NCBI RefSeq assembly: GCF_900176515.1
Contig: NZ_FWXV01000005.1
Span: 653,234 to 717,233, forward strand
DNA: 64,000 nt
Direction: 5' to 3'
From: Kibdelosporangium aridum
GTDB taxonomy: Bacteria; Actinomycetota; Actinomycetes; Mycobacteriales; Pseudonocardiaceae
Made by a program: the position numbers and the translations under genes. Below the pieces are notes generated by a model. It worked only from the letters and a program-made list of their open reading frames with translations, did no database searches and had not been told where the DNA came from. Below, one piece after another: positions 1-7,716 of the stretch (the first letter of the stretch is position 1; each line of letters opens with the position of its first letter).

Positions 1-603
1 CAACTCCTCGATGCTGACGCCGGTGACACCGAGTCCGGCGGCGTCGGTGACATAAGGATCGTGCAGGAGTACCTGGAAATCGAAGGGACGCAACAGGTCG
101 ATCACCCGTCGGCCGATCGTGGACGCCGACAGGATTCCGACAGTGCGCCGATAGTTTCCAATGGACTGCGGCGTGGCCAGCCAGTCGTCACGCACGCGGG
201 TGGTGCGCAGGTCATGGGCACGTTCCAGAACCCGTTTGCCGGACAACAAGATCATCGCGAGGGTGTACTCCGCGACCGGCAACGCGTTGGCCGAAGCCGC
301 TGAGGACACCACGATTCCACGGTCCCAGCACGCCTTGGTCACGTGCCCGCGAATCGACCCGGCGGTGTGCACGATCGCGCGCAGCAGAGGCGCGTCGGCC
401 AGCACGGCCTCGTCGATCGGCGGGCATCCCCATCCGGTGACCAGGACCTCCACGTCCCGCAGGAGGTCTTGGGCCTCGGTGAAATCGGTGATGAGGCCAG
501 GCACGAGGTCGCAGACCTCACGCAGTGCGGTCAGCGCGTCGGGGGTGAGCACCGCGGCGGCCGCGTCGGGCTCCATCGCCAACGCCGTACGAGGAAGTCT
601 CAC
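1..603 (-). CDS. D-2-hydroxyacid dehydrogenase, N-terminal part (cut by window edge)
   Basis: The frame stays open from a GTG at 603 to the window edge, giving about 201 residues; the C-terminus lies outside. The GTG overlaps the stop of the upstream permease (GTGA), so the gene is the last visible member of the sugar ABC operon and is probably translationally coupled. The protein has the N-terminal catalytic half of the D-isomer 2-hydroxyacid dehydrogenase family (ending ILLSGKRVLERAHDLR) followed by the start of the Rossmann domain, TVGILSASTIGRRVIDLLRP. In this dinucleotide loop a Ser stands where the family usually has Gly. It would reduce or oxidise a 2-keto/2-hydroxy acid with NAD(P)H, perhaps derived from the imported sugar. 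The substrate cannot be told from sequence. Confidence 0.8.
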   Translation of the reverse strand, partial: MRLPRTALAMEPDAAAAVLTPDALTALREVCDLVPGLITDFTEAQDLLRDVEVLVTGWGCPPIDEAVLADAPLLRAIVHTAGSIRGHVTKACWDRGIVVSSAASANALPVAEYTLAMILLSGKRVLERAHDLRTTRVRDDWLATPQSIGNYRRTVGILSASTIGRRVIDLLRPFDFQVLLHDPYVTDAAGLGVTGVSIEEL

Positions 604-1436
604 TTGACGGCTCCCGCGGTCAGACCGGATCTCCAGAACCTCTGCAGCAGGGCGAAAGCGACGATCAACGGGATGATCGCCAGCAAGGATCCGGTGATCA
701 CCACCGGGTAGTACTCCGGCGACACGGTGGCTTGGCTGTTCCACTGGAACAGACCGAGGCTGACCGGGTAGAGCTTCTGCTCCGACAGCATCACCATCGG
801 CAGGAAGAAGTTGTTCCAGATGGCGGTGAGCTGGAAAAGGAAGATCGTGACGAGCCCGGGGGCGAGCATCCGCAACGAGACCCTGGCGTACACCTTCAGC
901 TCACCCGCGCCGTCCATCCTGGCGGCCTCAAGCACTTCGTTGGGCACGTAGCCCTGGCTGAACACACGTCCCAAGTAGACGCCGAACGGGTTGAACAACA
1001 CCGGGACGAACACCGCCCAGAAGGTGTTGACCAGACCGGTCTCGGCCGCCATCAGGTACAGCGGCAGCGCGAGCACGGTCTGCGGCACCATCACGGCGGC
1101 GAGCACAAGGCCGAAAAGCTTTTCCTTGTGCCGGAACTGGTATTTGTCGAATGCATACCCGCAGGCGACGCTGATCATGGCGGCTGCCGCGGCACCGAGT
1201 ACGGCGTAGAGCAGGCTGTTGACGTACCAGCGGCCGTAGATCCCGCCGTCGATGGTGAACACGTTGCTGAGGTTGTCGATCAGGGAGAAGTCCTTGAGCG
1301 AGAACAGATCACTGTTGAACAGCGCGTCGGTGTTCTTCGTCGCGGCGAGCACGAGCCAGAGCACCGGCAGCAAGGTGTAAAGCACCGCGATGCCGACGAC
1401 GGCGTTGGCCGTCGTCCGGCCGAGCAGGCGGTTCAT
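600..1436 (-). CDS. Carbohydrate ABC transporter permease (CUT1, MalG type)
   Basis: This inner-membrane permease has 278 residues. The start is the ATG of MNRLLGRTTANAVVG, whose ATGA overlaps the stop of the preceding permease; longer readings upstream run inside that gene. About six membrane segments are visible. The cytoplasmic EAA loop, which docks on the ATPase, reads EAARMDGAGELKVYARVSLRMLAPG. It partners with the permease encoded just upstream and with the binding protein to import a sugar or oligosaccharide. No ATPase gene lies in the operon, as is common for CUT1 systems that share a MsiK-like ATPase. Substrate unknown. Confidence 0.9.
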   Translation of the reverse strand: MNRLLGRTTANAVVGIAVLYTLLPVLWLVLAATKNTDALFNSDLFSLKDFSLIDNLSNVFTIDGGIYGRWYVNSLLYAVLGAAAAAMISVACGYAFDKYQFRHKEKLFGLVLAAVMVPQTVLALPLYLMAAETGLVNTFWAVFVPVLFNPFGVYLGRVFSQGYVPNEVLEAARMDGAGELKVYARVSLRMLAPGLVTIFLFQLTAIWNNFFLPMVMLSEQKLYPVSLGLFQWNSQATVSPEYYPVVITGSLLAIIPLIVAFALLQRFWRSGLTAGAVK

Positions 1437-2383
1437 TGGGCCTCCTGCCGGTTGGTCCAGCGAGTGACGAAGTACGACAGGGCGATCGTGAAGGCCAGCA
1501 GCACCACCGCGGCCGCGGCGGACATGCTGTAGTTGTTGCGGGTGAACGCGGCGTCGAAGATGTACATGTTCGGCGTGTACCGGGAGTTGATCGCCGGTGT
1601 GGCCTGGTTCAGCAGGACAGGTTCGGTGAACAACTGCAACGACCAGACCAACGTGAACATCACGACCGTGACGATTGACGCCCGGATCATCGGCGTCTTC
1701 ACCCACACCGCTGTGCGGACCGGTCCGGCACCGTCCACCACGGACGCCTCGACCACCTCGTTCGGAATGGCCTTGAGCGCGGCGTAGAAGATCACCATGT
1801 TGTAGCCGAGGTTGCTCCACAACGCGATGTTCACAATGGACGGCAGGACCGCGTTCAGCCCGAGGAAGTCGATGGTGATGTCGGCCTTGGCGAACAGGTC
1901 GATGATCGGGCTCAAGCCAGGGGTGTACAGGTACAGCCAGATGAGGGCCGCGATGATACCGGGAACCGCGTGCGGCAGGAACAACGACAGCTGCGCCCAG
2001 CGGGTCAGCTTGGCCATCCCGGAGTCGAGCAACAGCGCGAGCGCGAGCGCGCCGGCCACCATCAGCGAGATGTAGATCACGCAGTACAACACCACGACCG
2101 ACAGTCCATTGAGGAATGTGGGGTCGGACAGCACAGCCGCGTAACTACGCAGTCCGATGAAGACGGTCTGCTCGGGCCCGAAACCCAGACCGGGCTCGTC
2201 CTGGCTGAACAGGCTCAGCCAGAGTGCGGTGCCCAACGGGATCAGGAAGATCAGGGTGAACAGCGCGAAGAACGGCGCCATCAGCACCGCACAGGCGATC
2301 TTCTCGCGCCGCCGGGTCTTGGTCTTGGTCTCGCCTGTCCCCATTGGTTCGGCTGTCCGAGGCGGGGATGCTGTCAACGTCAT
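1433..2383 (-). CDS. Carbohydrate ABC transporter permease (CUT1, MalF type)
   Basis: This 316-residue permease starts at the ATG of MTLTASPPRTAEP, which follows a GAGAGGCGAG ribosome-binding stretch just after the stop of the binding-protein gene. The N-terminus is a basic cytoplasmic tail (TKTKTRRREK) followed by six hydrophobic segments, beginning ACAVLMAPFFALFTLIFLIP. The EAA loop is VVEASVVDGAGPVRTAVWVKTP. It forms the heterodimeric membrane channel with the following gene, to which it is joined by an ATGA overlap. The gene order binding protein, MalF type, MalG type is the usual one. Confidence 0.9.
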   Translation of the reverse strand: MTLTASPPRTAEPMGTGETKTKTRRREKIACAVLMAPFFALFTLIFLIPLGTALWLSLFSQDEPGLGFGPEQTVFIGLRSYAAVLSDPTFLNGLSVVVLYCVIYISLMVAGALALALLLDSGMAKLTRWAQLSLFLPHAVPGIIAALIWLYLYTPGLSPIIDLFAKADITIDFLGLNAVLPSIVNIALWSNLGYNMVIFYAALKAIPNEVVEASVVDGAGPVRTAVWVKTPMIRASIVTVVMFTLVWSLQLFTEPVLLNQATPAINSRYTPNMYIFDAAFTRNNYSMSAAAAVVLLAFTIALSYFVTRWTNRQEAQ

Positions 2384-2393
2384 GGCTCGCCTC

Positions 2394-3716
2394 TCAGCTG
2401 CTGTGTTCCGATGTGGACAGGCCAAGGGCCTTCAGGTCGGGCATGGTGCCGCTTTGCCCGTGACGCAAGGCTTCGATGATGGTGCCGCCCGCGCTCATCC
2501 GCGCGAAACCGTCGTTCACCACCCGTTGGGTCGCGGACATCCGCGGTCCCCAGATCCAGCCGTCCCTGATCTTCTTGGCCTCCTCGTCGAACAGCCGGTA
2601 GATGTCCTGCCCGCCGTAGTAGGCACGGTCGAACGACTCACTACCGACCGGGATCAACGCGGGCGACGAGGGAAACGCGCTGCTGGTGCCGCTGGTGAGC
2701 CGGGCTCGCAACGAATCGGGCTGGGTGACTTGCCACTCGATGAACTCCATCGCGGCTTCCGCGTGCCGGCTGTCCTTGCTGATCGCGAACGTGGAACCGC
2801 CTTGCGTGCCGACGACCGCGTCAGCGGGGTCCCACTGCGGCAGCGGAGCGATGGCCCATTGGCCCTTCTGCTTCGGCCGGGCTCTCATCTGCGCGCCCGC
2901 TTCCCACGCACCGGAGAATCGAACGAGGAGAAGGCTGTTGCCGATCTGCGCGTCGTATTGCTTGCCCGCGCTGGGGTTCACCCAGACCAGGTCGTCGTCG
3001 ACCAGCTTCTGCCAGTACTCGGCGATCCGCCGGGACGGAGCGTCCGTCATGGACACGTTCCAGACGCCCTTGGAGATGTCGAACCACTGGCCACCCGCCT
3101 GCCAGGCGAAGGCGGCGACGTTGTACGCCCCGTCTGTCGCGAAAACCGCGGCCCGCTTGTCCGGGGCCTTGTCGCGCACTTTGCGGGCGAGACCCGCGAA
3201 CTCGTCCCATGTGCGCGGCACGGTCAGCCCGTACTGGTCGAACAGGTCCTTGCGGTAGTGCATGACCATCGGTTCGATGTCGAACGGCACCGCGAAGGTC
3301 TTGCTGTCGAACGTGGCGAGCCGCCACGCCTGCGGCACGATCTGGTTGCGCAGCCGGTCGCTCATCAGCCCGGTGATGTCGGTCGCGACGCCGTCGATCG
3401 CGAACCCCGGCAGCTGCATGTATTCGATCGTGCAGACGTCCGGCGCGTTGCCCGCGCGAGCGGCGTTGCTGAGTTTGGCGTATCCGCCTTGGTCGCCGCC
3501 GGGGATCTGCTGGAAGATCACTTTGATCTTGTTCTGACTGCGGTTGAACGCGTCGACGACGGGCTGGCTGCCCCGCAGTGCCGACCAGAACGTGATCTGA
3601 ACGGGCCCGCCCGAGGACTGTGTCGCGGCAGGCGCGCAGGCACCGGCGAACGGTGCGGCTATGGCCCCTGCCAGCAGGGAACGGCGACTCACCACAGGCT
3701 GACCCAATAAAGGCAC
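2394..3716 (-). CDS. Extracellular sugar-binding lipoprotein of ABC transporter
   Basis: This is a family 1 extracellular solute-binding protein of 440 residues. The chosen start is a GTG preceded by GAGGAGG with about six bases of spacing; a longer frame beginning ten codons earlier lacks such a site. The N-terminus carries a twin-arginine-like motif (VVSRRSLLAGA) and a lipobox-like GAC at the first Cys, so it is probably exported and lipid-anchored. The mature region begins VQITFWSALRG and includes the family block FNRSQNKIKVIFQQIPGGDQ. It heads the operon with the two permeases and would capture the substrate outside the cell. The sugar is not identifiable from sequence. Confidence 0.9.
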   Translation of the reverse strand: MPLLGQPVVSRRSLLAGAIAAPFAGACAPAATQSSGGPVQITFWSALRGSQPVVDAFNRSQNKIKVIFQQIPGGDQGGYAKLSNAARAGNAPDVCTIEYMQLPGFAIDGVATDITGLMSDRLRNQIVPQAWRLATFDSKTFAVPFDIEPMVMHYRKDLFDQYGLTVPRTWDEFAGLARKVRDKAPDKRAAVFATDGAYNVAAFAWQAGGQWFDISKGVWNVSMTDAPSRRIAEYWQKLVDDDLVWVNPSAGKQYDAQIGNSLLLVRFSGAWEAGAQMRARPKQKGQWAIAPLPQWDPADAVVGTQGGSTFAISKDSRHAEAAMEFIEWQVTQPDSLRARLTSGTSSAFPSSPALIPVGSESFDRAYYGGQDIYRLFDEEAKKIRDGWIWGPRMSATQRVVNDGFARMSAGGTIIEALRHGQSGTMPDLKALGLSTSEHSS

Positions 3717-3762
3717 CGATGCCTCCTCGTGTCGAGACACCGCCATCCTGATCGGCTGAGCG

Positions 3763-3803
3763 ATAAACGGTCAATAGTGCCGAGCTAATCGGTCAAACGA
3801 TCA
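3763..3803. promoter_or_regulatory. Candidate operators upstream of the sugar ABC operon
   Basis: Two copies of TTGACCG (read on the minus strand) lie at about 3763-3776 and 3786-3803. The second sits in TGATCGTTTGACCGATTA, which overlaps the last codons of the regulator gene. A related element occurs in front of the regulator itself (4879-4897). Shared sequence in both places suggests binding by the adjacent regulator. The 3763-3776 copy could also serve as a -35 element (TTGACC) for the binding-protein gene. Confidence 0.4.
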
Positions 3804-4861
3804 GTCGAGCCGCGAACCTTCAGCTCCGGCATCAACTCGATGCGCCTCGGCCGTCCCCAGCCCGGTTTGCTCAGCCGTTCGAGCAGCAGCTCAGCGGCCA
3901 CGCGGCCGACCTCGGCCTTCGGCGGGGCGACCGCGGTGAGCGGCGTGCTGCCCAACGCGGCGACCACATCGTCGTACGCCACGACCGAGCAGTCCTGCGG
4001 CACCCGGACACCGGCCTCGGCCAGTTGCTGGACCAGCATCAACGCGTCTTCGTCGCCGTGCATGACCGCCGCCGTCGCCTTGTGTTCACGCAGGACTGTG
4101 GCGAAATCCGGTGGCTGATCGGTCGGGTCGATACCGGCGCCGCGACCGCTGAGCACCACGACCGCGTCCTCGATCTCCGGACGATCGGCCACGATCTGAG
4201 CGAACGCGGCACGCACGGTCCGCGCGGTCGGGCTGTCGTAGCGCGCGGCCAGCACGATCCGCCGATGGCCAAGCCCGACCAGGTGCTCAACCGCGAGGTA
4301 GACGCCGTACCAGTGGTCCGAACACACCGAATCGACGGCGTGCAGCAAGCTGCCGGTCGACGGCCGCCGTTCCATGATCACCATCGGCACGTCGACGTTC
4401 GCCAGCCAGGTCCCCGCGGCTTCCTGCTCCTCGGCGGTCCGCCACCGCGGTGCGATCAGCAGGCCTTGGGGGTTGTCCGCCAGCGCTCGTTCGACCAGCG
4501 ACTGCTCGACTCCGGCGTCTTTCGGCGCGATGTGCAGCACGACCCGCATCCCGGCTTCCTCGAGCGTGGACCGGGCGCCGTGCAGGGTCTCGTAGAGGTA
4601 CGTGTGCCGCTCGGGAACCATGAGTGCGATCGCTCGGTCGTTGTCGGGCATGGGGTCCGCGGGAGCCTCGACGGGCACGATCGAACGGGCGACGCCGTGG
4701 CCACGGCGCAACTTGCCAGCGCGGGCGAGTTCCTCCACGTCACGGCGGGCCGTGACGATCGAGACTTCCAGCTCTTCGGCCAGGTCGCTCACGCGAGCGG
4801 CGCCACGGGAGCTGACCATCGCGAGGATGCGCTGCCTTCGGACGTCGCCAGGTTGCCGCAT
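3785..4861 (-). CDS. DeoR-type HTH / LacI-type sensor transcriptional regulator
   Basis: This 358-residue regulator is a hybrid. Residues 1-60 are a DeoR/GlpR winged helix (RRQRILAMVSSRGAARVSDL, then VSIVTARRDVEELARAGKLRRGHG). Residues from about 75 onward form a periplasmic-binding-protein-like sensor of the LacI/GalR type (ALMVPERHTYLYETLHGARS, VVAYDDVVAALGSTPLTAVAPP). It lies just upstream of the sugar ABC operon on the same strand and is presumably its sugar-responsive repressor. Its own upstream region holds a TGATC-N9-GATCA element related to the one before the transporter genes. Such DeoR-LacI hybrids are known in actinobacteria. The ligand is unknown. Confidence 0.85.
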   Translation of the reverse strand: MRQPGDVRRQRILAMVSSRGAARVSDLAEELEVSIVTARRDVEELARAGKLRRGHGVARSIVPVEAPADPMPDNDRAIALMVPERHTYLYETLHGARSTLEEAGMRVVLHIAPKDAGVEQSLVERALADNPQGLLIAPRWRTAEEQEAAGTWLANVDVPMVIMERRPSTGSLLHAVDSVCSDHWYGVYLAVEHLVGLGHRRIVLAARYDSPTARTVRAAFAQIVADRPEIEDAVVVLSGRGAGIDPTDQPPDFATVLREHKATAAVMHGDEDALMLVQQLAEAGVRVPQDCSVVAYDDVVAALGSTPLTAVAPPKAEVGRVAAELLLERLSKPGWGRPRRIELMPELKVRGSTDRLTD

Positions 4862-4878
4862 GATCCATCCTGTTCGTT

Positions 4879-4897
4879 TGATCGCTTGACCGGATCA
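4879..4897. promoter_or_regulatory. Candidate operator of the DeoR/LacI-hybrid regulator
   Basis: The 19-base element TGATCGCTTGACCGGATCA has inverted ends (TGATC / GATCA). It lies 18 bases before the regulator start and shares TGATCG-Y-TTGACCG with the site at 3786-3803. It probably mediates autoregulation. This is a match by eye only. Confidence 0.4.
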
Positions 4898-4943
4898 TAT
4901 CGATCGCTCTGCTGGGAAGCGAGCCTCGGCTAAGCTCGCAGTG

Positions 4944-5122
4944 CTGGTGGTTCGCCGTGCCCCCGTGGTGTGGCGAGGCAAGAGGGAACCCGGTGCGAAT
5001 CCGGGACTGCCCCGCAGCGGTGAGCGGGAACGACCGCCGTCATCAAGCACTGGGCGAGAGCCTGGGAAGCGACGGCCAGTAGGACCAGTTGGATGCCCGC
5101 GAGTCCGAAGACCTGCCACCGG
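4944..5122 (+). promoter_or_regulatory. Cobalamin (B12) riboswitch
   Basis: The conserved parts of an adenosylcobalamin riboswitch are all present. A closing stem pairs CTGGTGG (4944-4950) with CCACCGG (5116-5122). The G-rich core reads GGTGCGAATCCGGGACTGCC and is followed by CCGCAGCGGTGAGCGGGAACGA. The B12-box region near the 3' end reads GCGAGTCCGAAGACCTGCC. It precedes metE, the B12-independent methionine synthase, where B12 binding normally shuts expression off because a B12-dependent enzyme can take over. This layout is well established for the family. Confidence 0.95.
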
Positions 5123-5123
5123 T

Positions 5124-5144
5124 ACACGCACCGCCGGTGCGTGT
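5124..5144 (+). promoter_or_regulatory. Perfect 9-bp hairpin after the riboswitch (possible expression platform)
   Basis: ACACGCACC and GGTGCGTGT pair perfectly around the loop GCC immediately after the aptamer. No U-run follows, so it is not a standard terminator. It may belong to a platform that controls access to the metE ribosome-binding site (GAGGAG at 5218-5223), but no clear anti-RBS pairing was found. Confidence 0.45.
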
Positions 5145-5229
5145 GGTCCGGAGCCTCTCGGGCGGGCTCACGCGACGCTTCTTTTCGCGTGCGCTGCCCG
5201 TGGGCTCACGAGCTCGCGAGGAGAGAGCT

Positions 5230-7488
5230 GTGTCCCTCATTGGGTCGACGGTGCTGGGGTATCCGCGGATTGGTCCGCGGCGGGAACTCAAGCGCGCGTT
5301 GGAGAAATACTGGGCCGGTGACCTGGAGGCGTCCGCGCTGCGCGGCGTCGCACGAGACCTGCGGGTCTCGACGTGGGCCGAACTGGCCGCCAGCGGCCTG
5401 GATTCGGTGCCGTGCAACACCTTTTCGTACTACGACCAGGTGCTGGACACCGCCATGCTGGTCGACGCGATCCCGCAGCGGTATCGCGATCTCGGACTGA
5501 CCGGACTGGACACGTACTTCGCGATGGCCCGCGGCCGCGACAGCGTCGGCGCGCTGGAGCTGACGAAGTGGTTCGACACCAACTACCACTACCTGGTGCC
5601 GGAACTCGGCCCGGACACGAAGTTCGCGTTGACCGGCGACAAGCCCGTCGCCGAATACCTCGAGGCGAAGTCGCTGGGCGTGGACACCCGTCCGGTGCTG
5701 CTCGGCCCGGTCACGTTCTTGCTGCTGTCCAAAGGCGAGGGACGGCTGGACCTGCTGGACGCGTTGCTGGAGTGCTACGCCGAACTGCTCGGCCTGCTGG
5801 CCGGAGCGGGCGCGGCGTGGGTGCAGCTGGACGAGCCCGCGTTCGTCGCGGACCGCACGCACGAGGAACTGGAAGCACTGCGCCGGGCGTACGACAAGCT
5901 GGCGAGCCTCCCGCAGCGGCCGAAACTGTTGGTGGCCGGTTATTTCGGTGATTTCGGCCCGGCGTTGCCCATCCTCGCGAACACCGTGGTGGACGGCGTC
6001 GCCGTCGACCTGGTCGCTGGACGCGAGGCGGTGGATCGGATTCCCGCCGTCCTCGGGCTGCGGACGAAAACCGTGGTCGCCGGAGTGGTGGACGGCCGCA
6101 ACATCTGGCGCACGGACCTCAGCGCGGCCGCCTCGATCTGCGCCCAGCTCATGGGATCAGTCGGTGAGCTCGCGGTCTCGACATCATGTTCGCTGCTGCA
6201 CGTGCCCTACGACCTGTCCGCCGAGAAGTCCCTGGACCCGGACCTGGCCGCACGGCTGGCGTTCGCCCGTCAGAAGGTCGACGAGGTCGTGGTGCTGGGC
6301 AAGGCGTTGAAACGCAACGATCCCGCGCTGGTGAAGGAACTCGTCGCCGCGGGCGAAGCGGTGCGCAAGGGCGTCGAACAGGCCAGGCGGGACGACCGGG
6401 TCCGGGCTGAGATCGCGGCCCTGCGCCCGGAACACCGGCGACGCGCGCCCTACGCCGAACGCGCCGAGATCCAGAACGAACGCTTGAACCTGCCGCCGCT
6501 GGCGACCACCACGATCGGATCCTTCCCACAGACCGGGGAAGTCCGCAAGGCCAGGGCGGATCTGCGCGCCGGACGGCTGGACGAAGCGGGGTACGCCGAG
6601 CGGATGCGGGCCGAGATCAAGCGCGTGATCCGGACCCAGGAGGACATCGGCCTGGATGTCCTGGTGCACGGCGAACCAGAACGCAACGACATGGTCCAGT
6701 ACTTCGGCGAACACTTGGACGGCTTCGCGTTCACCGACAACGGCTGGGTGCACTCGTACGGATCGCGATGCGTGCGGCCACCGATCCTGCACGGTGACGT
6801 GTCCCGCCCGGCGCCCATGACGGTCGCGTGGAGCACATACGCGCAATCGCTGACAACCAAGCCAGTCAAGGGAATGCTGACCGGCCCGGTGACGATCCTG
6901 GCGTGGTCGTTCGTGCGCGACGATCAACCCCTTGACGTGACAGCCGACCAGGTCGCGCTGGCATTGCGCGAGGAGATCGAAGACCTCGAGGCGGCCGGGA
7001 TCAGCATCATCCAGGTGGACGAGCCGGCGTTGCGGGAACTGTTGCCGTTGCGCGCCGACGCCCGCAAGGAGTACCTGGACTGGGCCATCGGAGCCTTCCG
7101 ACTGGCCACATCCGGTGCCACCGCGGCGACCCAGATCCACACGCACCTGTGCTACTCGGAGTTCGGTGACGTGATCGAAGCGATCGACGGGCTCGAAGCC
7201 GACGTCACCACCATCGAGGCCGCGCGGTCCAAGATGGAAGTGCTCGAAGATCTCGCCGCCGTCGGATACAGCCGAGGCGTCGGCCCGGGCGTGTATGACA
7301 TCCACTCGCCCCGCGTGCCAAGCGCCGAGGAGATGACCGAACTCCTGCACGCCGCTGTGCGTGCGGTTCCTGCGAAACGCGTATGGGCAAACCCGGACTG
7401 TGGCTTGAAGACGCGTGGCTATGGGGAGGTTGAACCCGCATTGCGCAACTTGGTCGCCGCTGCGCGTCAAGTCCGCGCGCAACTGTGA
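5230..7488 (+). CDS. metE: B12-independent methionine synthase MetE
   Basis: MetE transfers a methyl group from 5-methyltetrahydropteroyl-triglutamate to homocysteine in the cytoplasm. The GTG start follows GAGGAG with six bases of spacing and gives 752 residues, typical for the family; longer readings run back into the riboswitch. The N-terminus reads VLGYPRIGPRRELKRALEKYW. The zinc ligands, by comparison with the E. coli enzyme, are His639 and Cys641 (IHTHLCYSEF), Glu663 (TTIEAARS) and Cys724 (NPDCGLKTRGY), so the enzyme looks intact. The cobalamin riboswitch in its leader should repress it when B12 is plentiful. A strong hairpin follows the stop. Confidence 0.98.
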   Translation: MSLIGSTVLGYPRIGPRRELKRALEKYWAGDLEASALRGVARDLRVSTWAELAASGLDSVPCNTFSYYDQVLDTAMLVDAIPQRYRDLGLTGLDTYFAMARGRDSVGALELTKWFDTNYHYLVPELGPDTKFALTGDKPVAEYLEAKSLGVDTRPVLLGPVTFLLLSKGEGRLDLLDALLECYAELLGLLAGAGAAWVQLDEPAFVADRTHEELEALRRAYDKLASLPQRPKLLVAGYFGDFGPALPILANTVVDGVAVDLVAGREAVDRIPAVLGLRTKTVVAGVVDGRNIWRTDLSAAASICAQLMGSVGELAVSTSCSLLHVPYDLSAEKSLDPDLAARLAFARQKVDEVVVLGKALKRNDPALVKELVAAGEAVRKGVEQARRDDRVRAEIAALRPEHRRRAPYAERAEIQNERLNLPPLATTTIGSFPQTGEVRKARADLRAGRLDEAGYAERMRAEIKRVIRTQEDIGLDVLVHGEPERNDMVQYFGEHLDGFAFTDNGWVHSYGSRCVRPPILHGDVSRPAPMTVAWSTYAQSLTTKPVKGMLTGPVTILAWSFVRDDQPLDVTADQVALALREEIEDLEAAGISIIQVDEPALRELLPLRADARKEYLDWAIGAFRLATSGATAATQIHTHLCYSEFGDVIEAIDGLEADVTTIEAARSKMEVLEDLAAVGYSRGVGPGVYDIHSPRVPSAEEMTELLHAAVRAVPAKRVWANPDCGLKTRGYGEVEPALRNLVAAARQVRAQL

Positions 7489-7493
7489 CGAAT

Positions 7494-7531
7494 GCGTGGT
7501 GGGGTGGTTCATTCGCGCCACCCTGCCACGC
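7494..7531 (+). terminator. Stem-loop terminator after metE
   Basis: GCGTGGTGGGGTGG and CCACCCTGCCACGC form a 14-bp stem with two wobble pairs and a 10-base loop, starting five bases after the metE stop. There is no long U-tract, as often seen for high-GC actinobacterial terminators. Confidence 0.6.
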
Positions 7532-7647
7532 TATTCTCGCCACCCTGTGCCGCGCCGCGCGAAAGGCGTCGTACGGCAGATCTATGTGAGATCGATGTGA
7601 GACAACAACTGGGGATTTCGTTGTCTGGATCACGGCTGCCGGTACGA

Positions 7648-7677
7648 GGCAACTTTCCGGGGTACTTGTGCATCTAG
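7648..7677 (+). promoter_or_regulatory. Candidate ECF-type promoter of the PBP gene
   Basis: GGCAAC (7648-7653) and GCATCTAG (7670-7677), separated by 16 bases, resemble the GCAAC / GTCTA pattern of some actinobacterial ECF sigma factors. It ends about 40 bases before the start of the cell-wall enzyme gene. This rests on pattern memory only; two ATGTGAGA repeats also occur nearby at about 7584-7602. Confidence 0.3.
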
Positions 7678-7716
7678 TAGTCGGGGAACGATCTTCACAG
7701 GTGATTGGGGTTTGGT

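Noticed and set aside
2157..3710. 517-codon plus-strand frame across the sugar-binding protein gene
   Set aside because: It is antisense to a well-supported binding-protein gene with signal and lipobox, is rich in Arg/Gly/Val without recognisable motifs, and has no ribosome-binding site.
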